DNA of 64,000 bases from Agromyces sp. Soil535 (lineage in GTDB: Bacteria > Actinomycetota > Actinomycetes > Actinomycetales > Microbacteriaceae), in the NCBI RefSeq assembly GCF_001428255.1, contig NZ_LMRW01000010.1, forward strand, positions 19,279 through 83,278, read 5' to 3'. This document shows, in pieces, positions 46,389-55,902 of this stretch. The translations under genes were made by a program, and so were the position numbers. Numbering within the stretch: the first letter of the stretch is position 1; each line of letters starts with the position of its first letter. The notes under the pieces are model-generated. The model worked only from the letters and a program-made list of their open reading frames with translations, was not told the DNA's origin and ran no database searches.

Positions 46389-47357
46389 GTGTCAGTGACT
46401 CAAGAACAGGCCCTGTGGTTCCAGGACGCCTTCTCGAAGCTCGTCGACAACGTCGACCAGGCGATCCTCGGCAAGCGCGAGGTCATCGAGCTCGTCCTCA
46501 TCGCGCTGCTCTCCGACGGACACGTGCTGCTCGAGGACTTCCCCGGCACCGGCAAGACCGTGCTCGCGAAGGCGCTCGCGAACACGCTCGACGGCACCAA
46601 CTCGCGCATCCAGTTCACGCCCGACCTGCTCCCGTCGGATGTCACGGGCGTGACGATCTACGACCAGGGCAAGGGGCGCTTCGAGTTCCACCGCGGGCCG
46701 ATCTTCGCGTCGATCGTGCTCGCCGACGAGATCAACCGGGCCAGCCCGAAGACGCAGTCTGCCCTCCTCGAGGTCATGGAAGAGGGCAAGGTCACCGTCG
46801 ACGGTGTGAGCTACGACGTGGGATCGCCGTTCATGGTGGTCGCCACGCAGAACCCGGTGGAGCAGGCGGGCACGTACTCGCTGCCCGAGGCGCAGCTCGA
46901 CCGGTTCCTCATCAAGACCTCGCTCGGCTACCCCGACCACGACACGGCGGTCACGCTGCTGCTCGACGCCGCCAACCGTGCGCGCGCGTCGAAGGTGTCG
47001 CCGATCATCGCGTCGAGCTCGGTGACCACGATGTCGCAGCTCGCATCCCAGGTCTTCGTCGACGCCGCCGTGCTCGGCTACCTGAACCAGATCGTGTCCG
47101 CCACCCGCGAGCACCAGGACTCGTCCCTCGGCGTCAGCATGCGCGGGGCCCTCGCCCTGGCGCGCACGGCCAAGACCTGGGCGATCGCGCACGGCCGCAC
47201 CTACGTCACGCCCGACGACGTGCGGGAGCTCGCCGTGCCGGTGCTCGCGCACCGCATCATCGTCGACCCCGAGTCGGAGTTCGCGGGCGTCACCGCGGAG
47301 GACATCGTGGGGCGCGTGCTCGTCGAAGTGGCACCGCCTGCCTACCGGGCGGCATGA
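46389..47357 (+). CDS. MoxR-family AAA+ ATPase
   Basis: The 322-residue ATPase has Walker A DFPGTGKTVLAKAL, Walker B IVLADEINRASPKTQ, sensor ATQNPVEQAGTYSLPEAQ and the C-terminal lid domain of MoxR proteins. MoxR ATPases act as chaperones that mature or load metal or cofactor on partner proteins with VWA or DUF58 domains. It starts at a GTG after GAGGAGAG, 19 bp after the giant protein gene, and overlaps the DUF58 gene by 4 bp (ATGA). Confidence 0.95.
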   Translation: MSVTQEQALWFQDAFSKLVDNVDQAILGKREVIELVLIALLSDGHVLLEDFPGTGKTVLAKALANTLDGTNSRIQFTPDLLPSDVTGVTIYDQGKGRFEFHRGPIFASIVLADEINRASPKTQSALLEVMEEGKVTVDGVSYDVGSPFMVVATQNPVEQAGTYSLPEAQLDRFLIKTSLGYPDHDTAVTLLLDAANRARASKVSPIIASSSVTTMSQLASQVFVDAAVLGYLNQIVSATREHQDSSLGVSMRGALALARTAKTWAIAHGRTYVTPDDVRELAVPVLAHRIIVDPESEFAGVTAEDIVGRVLVEVAPPAYRAA

Positions 47358-48670
47358 GCGACACGACCCGGCCCGAGGCGGCACCTGCGCCGGCCGCGCG
47401 ACCCTCGCAGACCCGCATCGCGGCACGCGCCGTGGGGCGCTCGGTTGCGGCATCCGCCCGTGCCCTCGCGGGGCGCGCGGGCGCAGCCGGGCGTGCGATC
47501 GCCGCGTTCGCAGCGCCCGTCACCGGCGTCGTCTCGACCACCGGATGGCTCGTGCTGGCCGGCGCCGCGGTCGCCCTCGTGGTCGCGTGGGTGTTCGGCT
47601 GGATCGAGTTCGCCTTCCTCGGGTGCACACTGCTCGCCGCGGTGCTGGTGTCGATCGCATTCGTCTTCGGGCGCATGCACTACCGGGTCGGCATCGAGCT
47701 TCAGCCCGCACGAGTCGTCGCCGGCGAGCGGGCGCTCGGCCGCCTGGTCGTGGAGAACGCCGGAGCGTCGACGTCGACCCCGTCGCGACTCGAGCTGCCC
47801 GTGGGCGCGGGGCTCGCCGAGTTCATCGTGCCGGCGCTGCCGCCGGGAGGCGAGCACGAGGAGCTGTTCGCCGTGCCCACCAACCGTCGTGCGGTGATCG
47901 TCGCCGGTCCCGCCGTGTCGGTGCGGGGCGACCAGCTCGGCCTGCTGCGGCGCACGGTGCGCTGGACCGACCCCGTCGAGCTGTTCGTACATCCTCTGAC
48001 CGCTCGCCTGCGGCCGTCGGCGGCTGGACTCGTGCGCGACCTCGAGGGCGAGGTCACGAAGACCATCACGAACAACGACATCTCCTTCCACGCGTTGCGC
48101 GCCTACGAGCCGGGCGACGCTCTGAGGAACGTGCACTGGCGCACGTCGGCGCGCACCGGCCAGCTCATGGTCCGCCAGTACGAGGAGACGCGCCGGTCGC
48201 AGCTCATCCTCGTGCAGTCGACCGAGCGCGAGCACTACGCGTCCGACGACGAGTTCGAACTCGCCGTGTCGGTGCTCGCGTCGATCGGGGTGCAGGTCAT
48301 CCGCGACGCCACCCGCGTCGCCGTGGCCACCGAGGGGCTCGCGCTCCGCACGGCGACCCCCACCGCCCTGCTCGACGACACGGCACGCATCGAGCCGGTG
48401 CGGCGCGCCTTCCCCACCGTGCGCGACTTCGTGCGCGAGGCGACGAAGCGCCTGCCCCCGCCCAGCGTCGTCATCGCCGTCGCCGGCTCGCAGCTCCCGG
48501 TCGCCGACCTCCGTCCGATCGAGACCCTCTTCGGGCCCGACACCGAGACGATCGCGTTCCGCGCCGAGCTCGGCGCGGTGTCGCGCATCACCCGCATGGC
48601 GGGCACGACCGTGATCACCGTCGGCGACCTCACCGACCTCGCGAGGCTCGTGCGGAGGGTGCGTCCGTGA
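47354..48670 (+). CDS. DUF58-domain membrane protein
   Basis: The 438-residue protein has a basic Ala/Arg-rich start, two hydrophobic helices (about 57-97) and a C-terminal DUF58 region with the family signature HALRAYEPGDALRNVHWRTS and a VWA-like remainder. DUF58 proteins are routinely paired with MoxR ATPases and transglutaminase-like proteins. Starts overlap on both sides (ATGA, GTGA), so the three are translationally coupled. Confidence 0.92.
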   Translation: MSDTTRPEAAPAPAARPSQTRIAARAVGRSVAASARALAGRAGAAGRAIAAFAAPVTGVVSTTGWLVLAGAAVALVVAWVFGWIEFAFLGCTLLAAVLVSIAFVFGRMHYRVGIELQPARVVAGERALGRLVVENAGASTSTPSRLELPVGAGLAEFIVPALPPGGEHEELFAVPTNRRAVIVAGPAVSVRGDQLGLLRRTVRWTDPVELFVHPLTARLRPSAAGLVRDLEGEVTKTITNNDISFHALRAYEPGDALRNVHWRTSARTGQLMVRQYEETRRSQLILVQSTEREHYASDDEFELAVSVLASIGVQVIRDATRVAVATEGLALRTATPTALLDDTARIEPVRRAFPTVRDFVREATKRLPPPSVVIAVAGSQLPVADLRPIETLFGPDTETIAFRAELGAVSRITRMAGTTVITVGDLTDLARLVRRVRP

Positions 48671-50982
48671 CCCGCCTGTCCCGCACGGTCGTGAGCGACC
48701 TCCTCGTGCTCAGCCTGCTCTCGCTGCTCGGCATCGCCGGCTACGAGACCGCCTTCGGCGACCTGAACTTCCTCGTCGCCGCGGCCGCCGGGCTCGCGGT
48801 CGGCACCCTCACGGCGGTGGCGGGCAGCGCCTGGCGCCTCGGCGTCGTCACGACCGTGCTCCTGGCCATGGCCGGGTACGTCCTCGTCGGCACGCCGGTG
48901 ACGATGCCGGATGCCGCGCTGTACACCGCGCTTCCGTCACTCGAGGGCCTGACAGGGCTGGTGATCGGCCCCGTCTACGGCTGGGCCGACATCGTGACGA
49001 TCGGCACCCCGGTCGAGGCGCCCGACTACGTCGCCGTGGTGCCGTACTTCGCCGCGTGGCTCGTGGCCCTCGTCGGCACGATGCTGGCCACGCGCTGGCT
49101 GCCGAGGCGTCGCACCGCGCCGCGCGCGAGCGTGCTGCTCATCGGCCCGGTGGTGCTCTACCTGTCGGGCATCCTGCTCGGCACCGATGAGGCGTACCTC
49201 GCAGGCGTGCGTGGTGTCGCGTTCGCCGTGATCGCGCTCGTGTGGCTCGCATGGCGTCGCGGCGCCACGGTCGAGGCCGGCGGCGACGGCGCGGCGCGCC
49301 TGCGACGGCAGAAGATCGCCGGCACCGCGACGGTCGTCGCGAGTGCGATCGCGATCGGCGCTGTCGCCGGCCTCGCGCTCGCACCGGTGTCACCCGACCG
49401 GTTCGTGCTGCGAGAGGAGGTCGTCCCACCGTTCGACCCGCTCGAGTTCCCGAGTCCGCTGTCCGGGTTCCGCAACTACACGAAGGACCTCGCCGAGACC
49501 CCGCTGTTCGAGGTGTCCGGCCTGGAGCCGGGCGACGTGATCCGGCTGGCGACCATGGACGCGTACACCGGCCGACTCTGGAACGTCGCCGGCCCCGACG
49601 ACGTGGGCGCCGACGGCGGCGGCTATGCGATCGTCGGCGAGACCCTGCCGGAGCCGCTCCTCGCGACCCTCGGCAGCGAGCGCCGCGTGGAGGTGCACGT
49701 CGAGGGCTACGACGGCGTGTGGCTCCCCACCGTCGGGTACGGCGAGAGCCTCGCCCTGCGCGACCGTGGCACGAGCGAGCGGGCAGGCGACCTGCGCTAC
49801 AACCCCGGCGCAGGCACTGCGGTGCTGACGAGCGGCGTCGCCGACGGGACGCGCTACGAGCTCGACGCCCGCGTACAGGTGGAGCCCGAGACCGACGAAC
49901 TGCTCGACGTGCCCATCGCGAATCTCGCGATGCCGGCGGTGCAGAACGCCCCCGACGTGGTCGCCGCGAAGGCCGACGAGTACGTCGGGGAGGCGGTGAC
50001 CCCGATCGAGCAGCTCCGCGCGATCGAGACGGGCCTGAAGACGAACGGGTTCCTGAGCCACGGGCTCGCCTCAGACACCGTGCCGTCGCGGGCCGGTCAC
50101 GGTGCCGACCGCATCATTGAGCTCTTCACCCGCACCCAGATGGTGGGCGACGAGGAGCAGTACGCGTCGGCCATGGCGCTCATGGCCCGACACCTCGGGT
50201 ACCCCGCGCGCGTCGTGATGGGCTTCGCGCCCGAGATCCGCGAGGGCGAGGCGGTCGAGGTGCTCGGCGGCGACGTCACCGCCTGGGTCGAGGTGCCGTT
50301 CGAGGGGGTGGGCTGGGTGTCGTTCCGGCCGACGCCCGACCAGGTCGACGTGCCGCAGGAGCAGACGCCGAAGCCGAAGTCCGAGCCGCAACCGCAGGTG
50401 CGGCAGCCGCCGCGCGCCGAGCACGACGAGGAGCAGCTGCTCACGACCGTCGAGATCGACGACTCCGACGACGACCGCGACCGACCTTTCGCGCTGCCCG
50501 CGTGGGTCTGGGTCACCGTGGTGGCGGTCGGCATCCCGGCGGGGCTCGTGTTCCTGCCCATGCTCGTGGTCGCCCTCGTGAAGGGCGCCCGCCGGCGGTG
50601 GCGGAAGCGCGGCGCCAACGACCGCCGGGCGGCCGGCGCCTGGGAGGAGCTCGTCGACCGGTACGCGGAGCTCGGATTCGAGCCGCCGGCGCAGGGCACT
50701 CGCCTCCAGTCGGCGCGCGCCCTCGAACGACAGGTCGACGAGCAGGGGCTCACGGCGTCCGCCGTACTCGCGACGCCCATGGCGGCATCCGCGGCGGCAC
50801 CCATGGGGCTTTCGACGCTGGCGGCAACGATCGATCGCGACGTGTTCGGCGGCGCCGAGGTCAGCGACGCGGTGGTCCACGACCGTTGGCGCGCCGCGGA
50901 TGCGGCGACCGACGCCGTGGCTCGGGCCGCCGGTCGCGTCCGACGGTTGATCAGCCGGTACCGCGTGCACGCACGTCGCTAG
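48667..50982 (+). CDS. Transglutaminase-like membrane protein (TgpA type) lacking catalytic Cys and His
   Basis: The 771-residue protein has about six N-terminal membrane helices, a large extracellular part with a transglutaminase core (about 440-560), one more membrane helix (about 610-635) and a cytoplasmic helical tail. The core motif reads GDEEQYASAMALMARHLGYP, so residue 496 is Glu where the family has the nucleophilic Cys. The later DVTAWVEV has Thr538 in place of the catalytic His. The fold therefore appears retained without peptidase or cross-linking chemistry, suggesting a binding or scaffold role. Confidence 0.9.
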   Translation: MTRLSRTVVSDLLVLSLLSLLGIAGYETAFGDLNFLVAAAAGLAVGTLTAVAGSAWRLGVVTTVLLAMAGYVLVGTPVTMPDAALYTALPSLEGLTGLVIGPVYGWADIVTIGTPVEAPDYVAVVPYFAAWLVALVGTMLATRWLPRRRTAPRASVLLIGPVVLYLSGILLGTDEAYLAGVRGVAFAVIALVWLAWRRGATVEAGGDGAARLRRQKIAGTATVVASAIAIGAVAGLALAPVSPDRFVLREEVVPPFDPLEFPSPLSGFRNYTKDLAETPLFEVSGLEPGDVIRLATMDAYTGRLWNVAGPDDVGADGGGYAIVGETLPEPLLATLGSERRVEVHVEGYDGVWLPTVGYGESLALRDRGTSERAGDLRYNPGAGTAVLTSGVADGTRYELDARVQVEPETDELLDVPIANLAMPAVQNAPDVVAAKADEYVGEAVTPIEQLRAIETGLKTNGFLSHGLASDTVPSRAGHGADRIIELFTRTQMVGDEEQYASAMALMARHLGYPARVVMGFAPEIREGEAVEVLGGDVTAWVEVPFEGVGWVSFRPTPDQVDVPQEQTPKPKSEPQPQVRQPPRAEHDEEQLLTTVEIDDSDDDRDRPFALPAWVWVTVVAVGIPAGLVFLPMLVVALVKGARRRWRKRGANDRRAAGAWEELVDRYAELGFEPPAQGTRLQSARALERQVDEQGLTASAVLATPMAASAAAPMGLSTLAATIDRDVFGGAEVSDAVVHDRWRAADAATDAVARAAGRVRRLISRYRVHARR

Positions 50983-50991
50983 AGTGGGGGC

Positions 50992-51543
50992 GTGGATTCG
51001 CCGGACTTCATCGTCCCGCCGCCCGGGCTGATCCCGGCGGCGCCCCGCCCGAGCGACGAGCCCGATCGCACCGTGCGGGACGCTCCGCCGCGCACGTTGC
51101 CCGCCTTCCCGCCACCGCCGGGGGTCGGATCTCCGCCCGCCCCTGCCGCGCCGCCCTCACCCGAGGCGCATACGGAGGCGCCGGCGTCCCGACCACGGCC
51201 CGGCGCATGGCGGCTGCGCGCGCCAGGCGGGCTCGAGGTGCTGCTGCTGGGGCCGGTGGTCCTCGGGCGCGACCCTGCAGATGCCGCGAGGCCGGATGCC
51301 GCGCCGATGCCGCTGGTCGATCCGGCGCGCTCGGTGTCGAAGACGCACGCCCTCGTCGAGGTCGTCGACGGCAGCGTCGTCGTCACCGACCTCCACTCCA
51401 CCAACGGCACGAGAGTACTCACGCCCGAGGGCGAGGCGCAGGAGCTCGACCCCGGCCAGGGCGCCGACGCCCCCGCCGGGGCGACCCTGCTGCTCGGCGA
51501 GTTCGCCGTCCGGCTGGACCGGGTGCCGCTCGACACGGTGTAG
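50992..51543 (+). CDS. FHA-domain protein with Pro-rich N-terminus
   Basis: The 183-residue protein has an 80-residue Pro/Ala-rich disordered start with TVRD, a possible kinase target site, and a C-terminal FHA domain with VVLGRDP, SVSKTHALVEV and DLHSTNGTRVL. The GTG at 50992 lies 9 bp after the transglutaminase-like gene. It probably links the surface-protein operon to the kinase/phosphatase operon at 35-39 kb by reading phosphothreonine. Confidence 0.9.
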   Translation: MDSPDFIVPPPGLIPAAPRPSDEPDRTVRDAPPRTLPAFPPPPGVGSPPAPAAPPSPEAHTEAPASRPRPGAWRLRAPGGLEVLLLGPVVLGRDPADAARPDAAPMPLVDPARSVSKTHALVEVVDGSVVVTDLHSTNGTRVLTPEGEAQELDPGQGADAPAGATLLLGEFAVRLDRVPLDTV

Positions 51544-51664
51544 CCTGATTGGGTGCGTGCTTCACGACTTCTTCTCCTTCGGTGCCGCGGCGGGGCCTCG
51601 TTCTAGGCCGATCCCGTCGCGGAGTCCGTCGTCGGCTGACCACAGATTCTGAGGAAGCGAACGC
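51541..51664 (+). promoter_or_regulatory. Putative leucine attenuator leader of leuCD
   Basis: TAGCCT (51541-51546) could be a -10 box giving a start at or near the leader GTG at 51553. After the leader peptide, a GGCC/GGCC pairing (51594-51597 with 51606-51609) and a GCCGA/TCGGC pairing (51607-51611 with 51632-51636) would compete for the same bases. The stems are short, so the switch mechanism is unproven. Confidence 0.5.
51553..51606 (+). CDS. Leucine-rich leader peptide upstream of leuC
   Basis: A 17-codon ORF reads MRASRLLLLRCRGGASF. It contains four consecutive Leu codons (CTT CTT CTC CTT), three of them CTT, which is rare in this genome. Ribosome stalling at these codons when leucine is short is the classic attenuation mechanism. 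The ORF is probably leaderless, with TAGCCT 6 bp upstream of the GTG. Too short for gene callers, but the run and location are persuasive. Confidence 0.68.
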   Translation: MRASRLLLLRCRGGASF

Positions 51665-53128
51665 ATGAACGCAGCACCCACGAACGGCGTGAACACGTCG
51701 GAAGCACGACCGCGCACCCTGGCCGAGAAGGTCTGGGACGCCCACCTGGTGAAGAAGGGCGATGGCGACACCCCCGACCTCATCTACATCGACCTGCACC
51801 TCGTGCACGAGGTCACGAGCCCGCAGGCCTTCGACGGCCTCCGCGTGGCCGGCCGTCCGGTCCGCCGTCCCGACCTGACGATCGCGACCGAGGACCACAA
51901 CACGCCGACGCTCGCGATCGACAAGCCGATCGCCGACCCGACGAGCCGTACGCAGATCGAGACCCTCCGTCGCAACGCGAAGGAGTTCGGCATCCGCCTG
52001 CACTCCCTGGGCGACGTCGAGCAGGGCATCGTGCACGTCGTGGGCCCGCAGCTCGGGCTAACCCAGCCAGGCATCACGGTCGTGTGCGGCGACTCGCACA
52101 CGTCGACCCACGGGGCCTTCGGCGCCATGGCGTTCGGCATCGGTACCAGCGAGGTCGAGCACGTGCTCGCGACGCAGACGCTGCCCCTGAAGCCGTTCAA
52201 GACCATGGCCATCAACGTCGAGGGCGCGCTGCGCCCGGGCGTCACCGCCAAGGACGTCATCCTCGCCGTGATCGCGAAGATCGGCACCGGCGGCGGGCAG
52301 GGCTACGTGCTCGAGTACCGCGGCAGCGCCATCCGCGCGCTCTCGATGGACGGCCGCATGACGATCTGCAACATGTCGATCGAGGCGGGCGCCCGGGCCG
52401 GCATGGTGGCTCCGGATGCCACGACCTACGCCTACCTGAAGGGCCGTGCACACGCCCCGACCGGCGCCGATTGGGACGACGCGGTCGCCTACTGGGAAAC
52501 GCTCGCCACCGACGAGGGCGCCGAATTCGACGCCGAGGTCTTCATCGACGCCGATGCGCTCGAGCCGTTCGTCACCTGGGGCACGAACCCCGGCCAGGGG
52601 GTCTCGCTGAGCGAGGCCGTCCCCGACCCGGCGTCGATCGCCGACCAGCACGAGCGGGCATCCGCGGAGCGCGCGCTCGAGTACATGGACCTGAAGCCGG
52701 GCACGCCGCTGAAGGACGTCCGGGTCGACGCGGTCTTCATGGGCTCCTGCACCAACAGCAGGATCGAGGACCTCAGGGCGTTCGCATCGGTCATCAAGGG
52801 CAAGCAGAAGGCCGACGGCGTGCGCGTCATGGTCGTGCCGGGCTCGGCCCGGGTCCGCCTCGAGGCCGAGGCGGAGGGGCTCGACAAGGTCATCACCGAG
52901 TTCGGCGCCGAGTGGCGCTTCGCGGGGTGTTCGATGTGCCTCGGCATGAACCCCGACCAGCTCGCTCCCGGCGAGCGCTGCGCGTCGACGTCGAACCGCA
53001 ACTTCGAGGGCCGGCAGGGCAAGGGCGGCCGTACACACCTCGTCTCGCCGCTCGTCGCGGCCGCGACCGCCATCCGCGGCACGTTGTCGAGCCCGTGGGA
53101 CCTGCAGAACGAAGGGGAGGCGCGCTGA
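51665..53128 (+). CDS. leuC: 3-isopropylmalate dehydratase, large subunit
   Basis: LeuC and LeuD isomerise 2- to 3-isopropylmalate in leucine synthesis. The 487-residue aconitase-type protein carries the [4Fe-4S] cysteines in [14 protein letters not shown] and [10 protein letters not shown], plus [20 protein letters not shown] and the substrate loop [17 protein letters not shown]. The ATG follows GAGGAAG. leuD follows after 2 bp. Confidence 0.97.
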   Translation: MNAAPTNGVNTSEARPRTLAEKVWDAHLVKKGDGDTPDLIYIDLHLVHEVTSPQAFDGLRVAGRPVRRPDLTIATEDHNTPTLAIDKPIADPTSRTQIETLRRNAKEFGIRLHSLGDVEQGIVHVVGPQLGLTQPGITVVCGDSHTSTHGAFGAMAFGIGTSEVEHVLATQTLPLKPFKTMAINVEGALRPGVTAKDVILAVIAKIGTGGGQGYVLEYRGSAIRALSMDGRMTICNMSIEAGARAGMVAPDATTYAYLKGRAHAPTGADWDDAVAYWETLATDEGAEFDAEVFIDADALEPFVTWGTNPGQGVSLSEAVPDPASIADQHERASAERALEYMDLKPGTPLKDVRVDAVFMGSCTNSRIEDLRAFASVIKGKQKADGVRVMVVPGSARVRLEAEAEGLDKVITEFGAEWRFAGCSMCLGMNPDQLAPGERCASTSNRNFEGRQGKGGRTHLVSPLVAAATAIRGTLSSPWDLQNEGEAR

Positions 53129-53130
53129 CC

Positions 53131-53751
53131 ATGGAGAAAATCAGCACCGTGACCGGCGTGGCGGTTCCGCTGCGCCGCTCGAACGTCGACACCGACCAGA
53201 TCATCCCCGCCGTGTTCCTGAAGCGCGTCACGAAGACCGGCTTCGACGACGCGCTCTTCCATGCCTGGCGCCAGGACCCCGAGTTCATCCTGAACAAGGA
53301 GGAGTACCGGGGGGCGCGCGTGCTCATCGCCGGACCCGACTTCGGCACCGGCTCGAGCCGCGAGCACGCGGTGTGGGCACTTCGCGACTACGGCTTCGAC
53401 GTCGTGATCAGCTCCCGCTTCGGCGATATCTTCCGCGGCAACTCCGGCAAGCAGGGCCTGCTCACGGCGCAGGTCGCCTACGAGGACGTCGAGCGCCTCT
53501 GGGAACAGGTCGAGGCCGAGCCGGGAATATCCGTCACCGTCGATCTGGTTGAGCGTACGGTGAGCGTCGGCACGCTCTCAGTGCCGTTCGACATCGACGA
53601 CTACACTCGGTGGAGGCTTCTCGAAGGGCTCGATGACATCGGGCTCACCCTGAGGGACGAGGAGTCGATCGCCGAGTTCGAGTCACATCGCGAGGCTTGG
53701 CGGCCGAAGACCCTCCCTATCAGGGAGCCGGCAGAATCAGGAGCTCTGTGA
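53131..53751 (+). CDS. leuD: 3-isopropylmalate dehydratase, small subunit
   Basis: The 206-residue swivel-domain subunit has [36 protein letters not shown] and [15 protein letters not shown], all typical of LeuD. It completes the dehydratase with LeuC. Its stop overlaps the murA start by 4 bp (GTGA), linking leucine synthesis and cell-wall genes in one transcript, an arrangement seen in related genomes. Confidence 0.96.
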   Translation: MEKISTVTGVAVPLRRSNVDTDQIIPAVFLKRVTKTGFDDALFHAWRQDPEFILNKEEYRGARVLIAGPDFGTGSSREHAVWALRDYGFDVVISSRFGDIFRGNSGKQGLLTAQVAYEDVERLWEQVEAEPGISVTVDLVERTVSVGTLSVPFDIDDYTRWRLLEGLDDIGLTLRDEESIAEFESHREAWRPKTLPIREPAESGAL

Positions 53752-55118
53752 ACACACTCGGACAGGACGCCAAGAACCACGGGACTGCGGTCGGATTGAA
53801 CGTCGACCGCATCACCATCAACGGCGGCAAGCCGTTGCGCGGGCGCATCGAGCTGAAGGGCGCGAAGAACCTCGTCACGAAGGCGATGGTCGCGGCGATC
53901 CTCGGCGACACGCCGAGCGTCCTGAAGGACGTGCCGAACATCAGCGACGTGCGCATCGTGCGCGGCCTCCTCGAGGTGCACGGCGTGAGCGTCACCCACG
54001 GCGTGGACGAGGGCGAGCTCATCCTCGACCCCTCGGCGGTCGAGTCGGCGCACATGGCCGACATCGACGCACACGCGGGCTCGTCCCGCATCCCGATCCT
54101 GTTCTGCGGCCCGTTGCTGCACCGGCTCGGCGAGGCGTTCATCCCCGACCTCGGCGGATGCCGCATCGGCGACCGTCCCATCGACTACCACCTCGAGGTG
54201 CTGCGCAACTTCGGCGCCATCATCGAGAAGCTTCCGAGCGGCATCCGCATGTCGGCACCGAACGGGCTGCACGGTGCGAAGGTGTCGCTGCCGTACCCGA
54301 GCGTGGGCGCGACCGAGCAGGTGCTGCTCACTGCAGTGCTCGCCGACGGCATCACCGAGCTCTCGGGCGCCGCGATCGAGCCCGAGATCATGGATCTCAT
54401 CAACATCCTGCAGAAGATGGGCGCGATTATCACGGTCGACACCGACCGCGTCATCCGCATCGAGGGTGTGGAGAAGCTCAACGGCTACACCCACCGAGCG
54501 CTCTTCGACCGCAACGAGGCCGCCAGCTGGGCGGCGGCGGCCCTCGCGACCGACGGCGACATCTTCGTCGGCGGCGCCCGCCAGGCCGAGATGCTCACGT
54601 TCCTCAACGTGTTCCGCAAGGTCGGTGGCGACTTCGAGATCGACGAGGACGGCATCCGCTTCTTCCACCCCGGAGGGGAGCTGAAGCCCGTCATCATCGA
54701 GACCGACGTGCACCCGGGGTTCATGACCGACTGGCAGCAGCCGCTCGTGGTGGCCCTCACCAAGGCCAAGGGCGTCTCGATCGTGCACGAGACCGTGTAC
54801 GAACAGCGCTTCGGCTTCGTCGACGCGCTCGTCGAGATGGGTGCGTCGATCGACGTGCACAAGGAGTGCCTCGGCGCCGGCGCGTGCCGCTTCGGGCAGC
54901 GCAACTTCCAGCACTCCGCGGTGATCTCGGGTCCGACTCCGCTGCACGGCGCCGACATCGAGGTCCCCGACCTGCGCGGCGGCTTCAGCCACCTCATCGC
55001 GGCGCTCACCGCCGACGGCCGGTCGACGGTCTCGAACGTGGGCATCATCGCGCGCGGCTACGAGAACTTCATCACGAAGCTGGAGCTCCTCGGGGCGGAC
55101 TTCGAACTCGAAGGATAA
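53748..55118 (+). CDS. murA: UDP-N-acetylglucosamine 1-carboxyvinyltransferase
   Basis: MurA adds enolpyruvate from PEP to UDP-GlcNAc, the first committed step of peptidoglycan synthesis. The 456-residue protein has [20 protein letters not shown], the active-site Cys138 in [28 protein letters not shown] and [15 protein letters not shown]. Because the Cys is present, fosfomycin-type inhibition is expected rather than the Asp-variant resistance of mycobacteria. The GTG start overlaps leuD; an extended start at 53697 is unlikely. Confidence 0.93.
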   Translation: MNTLGQDAKNHGTAVGLNVDRITINGGKPLRGRIELKGAKNLVTKAMVAAILGDTPSVLKDVPNISDVRIVRGLLEVHGVSVTHGVDEGELILDPSAVESAHMADIDAHAGSSRIPILFCGPLLHRLGEAFIPDLGGCRIGDRPIDYHLEVLRNFGAIIEKLPSGIRMSAPNGLHGAKVSLPYPSVGATEQVLLTAVLADGITELSGAAIEPEIMDLINILQKMGAIITVDTDRVIRIEGVEKLNGYTHRALFDRNEAASWAAAALATDGDIFVGGARQAEMLTFLNVFRKVGGDFEIDEDGIRFFHPGGELKPVIIETDVHPGFMTDWQQPLVVALTKAKGVSIVHETVYEQRFGFVDALVEMGASIDVHKECLGAGACRFGQRNFQHSAVISGPTPLHGADIEVPDLRGGFSHLIAALTADGRSTVSNVGIIARGYENFITKLELLGADFELEG

Positions 55119-55125
55119 TGGGGGA

Positions 55126-55902
55126 GTGCCCCACGACGACTCGTCCTCCAACGCTGCCACGAAGCCTCGTTCGGAGAAGCGCCGACCCTCCATCTTCTGG
55201 TTGCTCGCCGCCCTGGTCATCCCGATCTTCAATCTCGCGGTGCGGTTCCGGTTCCACCACCCCGAGCGGATGCCGCAGACCGGCGCCTTCGTGCTCGCGC
55301 CCAACCACTACAGCGAGATCGACCCCGTGGTGATGGGCGTCGTGAGCTGGAAGCTCGGGCGTGCGCCGCGGTTCCTCGCCAAGGCATCGCTGTTCAAGAA
55401 CCCGGTGCTCGGCTGGCTCCTGCGGAGCTCGGGGCAGATCCCGGTCGAACGCGCCGGCAGCAAGAGCCACGCTGCGCTGCGAGCAGCGGAGGAGCTCGTC
55501 GAGAAGGGGCGGATGATCGTCGTGTACCCCGAGGGGTCGCTCACCCGCGAGCCCGACCTGTGGCCGATGCGCGGCAAGACGGGCGCCGTGCGGATCGCGC
55601 TGGAGCGCGACATCCCCATCATCCCGGCCGCCCACTGGGGCACCCAGGCGCTGCTGGCGCGCTACGGCAAGAAGCTGAGTCTCTTCCCCCGCAAGACGAT
55701 CGACGTCGTGATCGGGGAGCCCCTCGATCTCAGCGCCTACCGCGGCAAGCCGATCGACCAGGCGTCGCTGCTGAAGGCCACCGGCGAGCTCATGGACGCG
55801 ATCGCGGCGCTGCTCGCCGAGCTCCGTGACGAGCCGGCGCCCGCCGAGCGCTGGGATCCGACGGCGCACGGGCAGAAGGAGACCGGTCGACTTGATGGCT
55901 AG
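55126..55902 (+). CDS. plsC: 1-acyl-sn-glycerol-3-phosphate acyltransferase family
   Basis: The 258-residue protein has a membrane helix near the start (about 24-42) and the acyltransferase blocks NHYSEIDP (H-X4-D), FLAKASLF, VYPEGSLTRE and a hydrophobic IIPAAHWG. It acylates lysophosphatidate in phospholipid synthesis. The GTG follows GGGGGA, 7 bp after murA. Its 3' end overlaps gpsA by 8 bp, tying two steps of glycerolipid synthesis together. Confidence 0.92.
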   Translation: MPHDDSSSNAATKPRSEKRRPSIFWLLAALVIPIFNLAVRFRFHHPERMPQTGAFVLAPNHYSEIDPVVMGVVSWKLGRAPRFLAKASLFKNPVLGWLLRSSGQIPVERAGSKSHAALRAAEELVEKGRMIVVYPEGSLTREPDLWPMRGKTGAVRIALERDIPIIPAAHWGTQALLARYGKKLSLFPRKTIDVVIGEPLDLSAYRGKPIDQASLLKATGELMDAIAALLAELRDEPAPAERWDPTAHGQKETGRLDG

